Positions 61,136 through 64,000 of a DNA stretch of 64,000 nt are shown piece after piece; the stretch's first letter is position 1; each line of letters begins with the position of its first letter. The notes beneath the pieces are model-generated. The model was not told the DNA's origin and ran no database searches. It saw nothing but the letters and a program-made list of their open reading frames with translations. The DNA is from Candidatus Bathyarchaeota archaeon. GTDB taxonomy: Archaea; Thermoproteota; Bathyarchaeia; Bathyarchaeales; DTEX01. Both the position numbers and the translations under genes were made by a program. The stretch spans positions 1 through 64,000 of the forward strand of contig JANXEA010000007.1 in the NCBI GenBank assembly GCA_025059045.1. Direction: 5' to 3'.

Positions 61136-61954
61136 TTATTTAGTTTCCTCGTCAATTTTTGCGAGTAGATTCTTCAGGTTATTCCAGCATTTCTGCGAGT
61201 TCTTTACCTTGTTTGGGCTTATATGGGTCTCTATGGAGACAAAGCCGCCATAATCATGCATCTTAAGTTTTTCTAATTGGCGTAGGATGTTCACTTCCCC
61301 TTCTCCAAGGGGGACGTAAACCTTCTTTCCTGTTCTGCGATCTATGACCGCATCCTTCAGGTGCACATGCATGATTGTTTCCTTCACATGCTCGATGCCC
61401 ATAGATGGATCCTCACCGGAGACGTATGCGTTACATGGATCCCAGTTTATGTGTAGATTGTCCTTTTCCACTAGTTTGAGAAGTCTCGCAGTTCTCTCTC
61501 CAGTATCTGCGAGGTATTGGGGTTCATTCTCAAGTGCGAGGTGAATTCCCATACTGGCTGCATAGTCCGAAGCCTTTCGTAATGCGCTGACGGCCCTTTC
61601 AATATACCCATTATTGTTTGGGTCTTTGCAGTGGAAGCCGAATACAATTATGAAGCCGGCCTTCAATTCTTTTGCGAGATCTATTGAGCGTGGTAGCCTC
61701 TCCTCTAAATCTCTCTTTATGGTCTCTTGGTCTTCTATGTCGCATTTGAATATTCCCGGGGATATTGCGACTACTTCGGCGCCGTAACGTGAGATTATGC
61801 TTTTAAGCCGGTCTATTAGCTGGGGTTCAACATCTGGAACCCTCTTACCCAATAGTCCCCTTATCTCGAAATGCCTGATCCCCCAGTCTGAGGCGAGTTC
61901 TATTGCGGTCTCCGGATCTGAGCTTATCTCATCCGTTATTATGCTGACCTTCAT
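61136..61954 (-). CDS. Sugar phosphate isomerase/epimerase (AP-endonuclease-2-like TIM barrel)
   Basis: A 272-residue xylose-isomerase-like TIM barrel. It begins MKVSIITDEISSDPETAIEL and has HFEIRGLLGKRVPD, LALENEPQYLADTGERT with a metal-binding glutamate, HINWDPCNAYVSGEDP, and HVHLKDAVIDRRTGKKVYVP. GGFVSIETHISP carries the last glutamate. It most likely isomerises or epimerises a sugar. It lies 13 bp downstream of a Gfo/Idh/MocA oxidoreductase, a very common pair in sugar catabolism. Confidence 0.85.
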   Translation of the reverse strand: MKVSIITDEISSDPETAIELASDWGIRHFEIRGLLGKRVPDVEPQLIDRLKSIISRYGAEVVAISPGIFKCDIEDQETIKRDLEERLPRSIDLAKELKAGFIIVFGFHCKDPNNNGYIERAVSALRKASDYAASMGIHLALENEPQYLADTGERTARLLKLVEKDNLHINWDPCNAYVSGEDPSMGIEHVKETIMHVHLKDAVIDRRTGKKVYVPLGEGEVNILRQLEKLKMHDYGGFVSIETHISPNKVKNSQKCWNNLKNLLAKIDEETK

Positions 61955-61967
61955 TTAGGTTTCTCCT

Positions 61968-63188
61968 TCACATTTTCAGGTTGAACATGCGGTAGCCCTT
62001 TAGTGGGAAGTAATCTGTCCTATAGGCCCACTCGACCCCCATGTCGGAGTACATCTGCTGTGATTCATAGGCCTTGTCAATTATTTCTTCTATGCCGATG
62101 ATTGTTGTCGATATGGAGCCTGACTCCTCCCTTTTAATGAGGAATCTGTCTGGGATGTCCTTTATCATCCTGGCAGATTCATATGCCCCATTGACCGCTA
62201 AGACGAATGGTCTGGTCATCTCTAGTGGGCAGTTAATCTCTTTATCAAGGCCCCTGACGTATCTGGCTATGTTTCTGAACATTTCGACTCTTTCATCTTT
62301 CCCGTCCTCTCTTATCAATTCTCTCCTGCCGTCTGAGTAGATTATTTGTGCGTCACCCCCAACTGTCCACTCGGCGACACCCTTAGTCCCAACGATCCTG
62401 TGAGCGGGGCTGCTCTGGACTGGGTTGCAGAGTGTGGTGTAAAAGTAGATTCTTGCGCCGCCGCTTACCTCTACCTCAAGGCAGGCGGTATCCTCGCCCT
62501 CTATCCTATGCCCTCTATAAAGCTCAGCCCTTACCTTGATTGGATCTGCAGCCCTGCCCCATTCTCTGCTTGCGAGGTATAGGGAGTTCATTAGGTAGTG
62601 GGCTAGGGGGTTGCTGATCGATCCGTCTAAGACGTACTCTCCGTCACACATGAGCTTGCCTGCCCAAGTGTTGCGTGTATAATATGAGTCGAGCCTCTTC
62701 CATTTGCCCTTAGCGGAGACTGAGACTATCTCCCCCAACCCATCCTCACAGATGAGGGTCTTCAGTCTGCGGACAATGGTCTTCGACTGAAACTGGAATC
62801 CGACTGCGCAGAATCTTCCCGACCTCTTCTCAGCCGCGATCATTGCGTCAAGGTCCTGGATTGTTACAGCGGGGGGCTTCTCGACCAGAACATTGAACCC
62901 CGCCTCAAGTGCCATGATCGTCATGTCCCTGTGCTGATGTATGGCCGTAGGCAATGCGATAATCTCGGTTCTCCCTTTCTCCCCCACTAAAAGATCCTCA
63001 AAGTTATTATATACTGTCACGCCCTTCCCACGGAAGTCAGCCACCTCTCTAGGATACTTTTCCGGGCTTCTGATAACGACGGCGGAGATTCTTATAAGCC
63101 CCTCACCCTCCAGCGCTCGGGCGGCCCTGACATGAACCGCGCCGTATCCGCCTACACCTACTATGGCGACCGTGACAGGCTCCATCAT
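61968..63188 (-). CDS. Gfo/Idh/MocA-family oxidoreductase
   Basis: A protein of about 406 residues from ATG 63188 (MMEPVTVAIVGVGGYGAVHV). The Rossmann fold shows GVGGYGAVHV, the AEKRSGRFCAVGFQFQSK segment and the EKPPA motif (LVEKPPAVTIQDLDAM). The C-terminal beta-sheet domain binds the substrate sugar. The open frame runs to 63347, but the extra 53 residues have no family match. It is upstream of the isomerase and probably forms an operon with it. Confidence 0.86.
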   Translation of the reverse strand: MMEPVTVAIVGVGGYGAVHVRAARALEGEGLIRISAVVIRSPEKYPREVADFRGKGVTVYNNFEDLLVGEKGRTEIIALPTAIHQHRDMTIMALEAGFNVLVEKPPAVTIQDLDAMIAAEKRSGRFCAVGFQFQSKTIVRRLKTLICEDGLGEIVSVSAKGKWKRLDSYYTRNTWAGKLMCDGEYVLDGSISNPLAHYLMNSLYLASREWGRAADPIKVRAELYRGHRIEGEDTACLEVEVSGGARIYFYTTLCNPVQSSPAHRIVGTKGVAEWTVGGDAQIIYSDGRRELIREDGKDERVEMFRNIARYVRGLDKEINCPLEMTRPFVLAVNGAYESARMIKDIPDRFLIKREESGSISTTIIGIEEIIDKAYESQQMYSDMGVEWAYRTDYFPLKGYRMFNLKM

Positions 63189-63808
63189 AGTTTCACTCAC
63201 TGGAAACCTGTGACAGAATATCAGATCATCATATTTTAGCCTTTTCCGTCCAAAACCATTCTCGCCGACTCTAAGCGAATCGAAAATAGAAGTGAAATTC
63301 TCTTTATTTTCGATCCCCCCTCCTAGGTGTTTATATACTCTAATCATGCTTTGGCTCTGATCAATGTTCCTAAAAAAATAACCACTAAACTACTATTGCT
63401 GTTGAAAAATTCACATTCCACGAGCCAAAAAATAAAACATGCAAGATTTCTAGTGCAGATAATCAACCTGCCGAAAATTTCGACGATAACATCCTGAACG
63501 GATTATCTTTCGGTTAACAATCATTTGACCATGGTTATTATCAACAACAAAAGTGAAAGTTTTAAGGCGAGCATCTATGAAATAGGCAAAGCCCCTCATA
63601 ACAGAAGATTTAAATCATAAATCACTTCTAAAGTGCATGATATAGTCTCATCTTCAATAAGATTAGTGACCCTGTATACAAGATTTAGAATGGATAAATT
63701 GAAAGTCTAAAAATCGCGTCCATGGAAAACGCTTAGAATAAATTTAGACCGCCTAAGTAACTAATTTCGTAATCCAGCAGTATCTAGGTTGCATTTTCAG
63801 CCCTAAAT
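63189..63808. other. AT-rich intergenic region
   Basis: About 620 bases with no supported gene. It contains several A/T-rich tracts (near 63360-63450, 63590-63625 and 63640-63720), suitable for promoters of the oxidoreductase operon. No repeat array or tRNA was seen. Confidence 0.4.
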
Positions 63809-64000
63809 CTAGGTGGAGTAAACTCTAGCCCAAGACAGGTCGCAGCAGAACTTAATATCGGATATGTTCTGAGATGAGGGAAGTCGAAGATCCGACCTTT
63901 GCATTCTCCTCACGTCAACCCAATCGGGCATGGACAGTGCCAACAGGTCCCTCACAGAGGACGTAATATTCCTATTATCAACCGTCCCCCCAAAAATATC
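63809..64000 (-). CDS. Partial coding sequence entering from beyond the window (C-terminal end)
   Basis: From the window edge the minus strand is open for 63 codons to TAG at 63809-63811: DIFGGTVDNRNITSSVRDLL, ALSMPDWVDVRRMQRSDLRL and SQNISDIKFCCDLSWARVYS. The residue make-up looks coding. I cannot name the family. Only the C terminus is visible, so the start and function are beyond this window. Confidence 0.4.
   Translation of the reverse strand, partial: DIFGGTVDNRNITSSVRDLLALSMPDWVDVRRMQRSDLRLPSSQNISDIKFCCDLSWARVYST

Noticed and set aside
1-64000. CRISPR array or insertion sequence
   Set aside because: Reading both strands showed no regularly spaced repeats, cas genes or intact transposase.

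Overview
The window is archaeal chromosomal DNA. It encodes AglB/STT3, a double-AAA CDC48, tRNA-splicing endonuclease, RNA polymerase subunit H, archaeal-type PPAT, a type IA topoisomerase with zinc ribbons, a DUF2153 protein and intron-containing tRNAs, and it uses many TTG/GTG starts. The mix of thermoproteotal families with an orphan MtrH, methylthioadenosine salvage and small zinc-ribbon proteins best fits the Candidatus Bathyarchaeia or a close TACK lineage. That assignment is by protein character only; no rRNA is present.

Layout. 1-9 kb: ArsM with an HgcC-like AbrB protein broken by an in-frame amber codon, tRNA-Gly(TCC), orphan MtrH, thymidylate kinase, small zinc-ribbon proteins, a rhomboid protease fused to an Hsp20-like domain, PyrF and the GMP synthase ATP-pyrophosphatase subunit. 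9-18 kb: acylphosphatase, DUF2153, a radical SAM peptide-modifying-type enzyme, HisRS, a tRNA endonuclease subunit with an altered active site, MtnA, an Ost3/Ost6-like membrane protein and topoisomerase I. 18.5-25.7 kb: a compact cassette of holo-ACP synthase, FkbH-type glyceryl transferase and acyl carrier protein on the plus strand, facing a VOC protein, polysaccharide deacetylase and acetyltransferase on the minus strand, followed by AglB. 26-27 kb: tRNA-Arg(CCG), a decayed integrase running out of it, and tRNA-Gly(CCC). 27-34 kb: a frameshifted glycosyltransferase, purECM, MTA/SAH deaminase and a split COG0645/COG2187 kinase pair. 34-42 kb: a complete peptide/oligosaccharide ABC importer. 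43-46 kb: PPAT, an ECF-type membrane protein, type II pantothenate kinase and a two-domain Rpb5. 46-51 kb: thiolase/DUF35, tRNA-Thr(TGT), a UPF0175/DUF3368 toxin-antitoxin pair, a decayed membrane protein gene and a SAP-like basic protein. 51-64 kb, nearly all minus strand: a regulated heterodimeric ABC exporter, CDC48, an M32 carboxypeptidase and a sugar isomerase/oxidoreductase pair.

How it fits together. Three themes recur. The first is protein glycosylation: AglB, a possible Ost3-like subunit, a GT4 enzyme and an ACP-dependent decoration cassette. The second is CoA/phosphopantetheine supply: PPAT, type II PanK and a candidate vitamin transporter could feed the AcpS/ACP pair. The third is tRNA intron processing: introns at two non-canonical sites and one canonical site, with an EndA variant lacking the usual catalytic histidine. 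The most system-like novelty is the FkbH-ACP-AcpS cassette beside the oligosaccharyltransferase. The next most interesting are the eukaryote-like two-domain Rpb5 and the amber codon in the HgcC-like gene.
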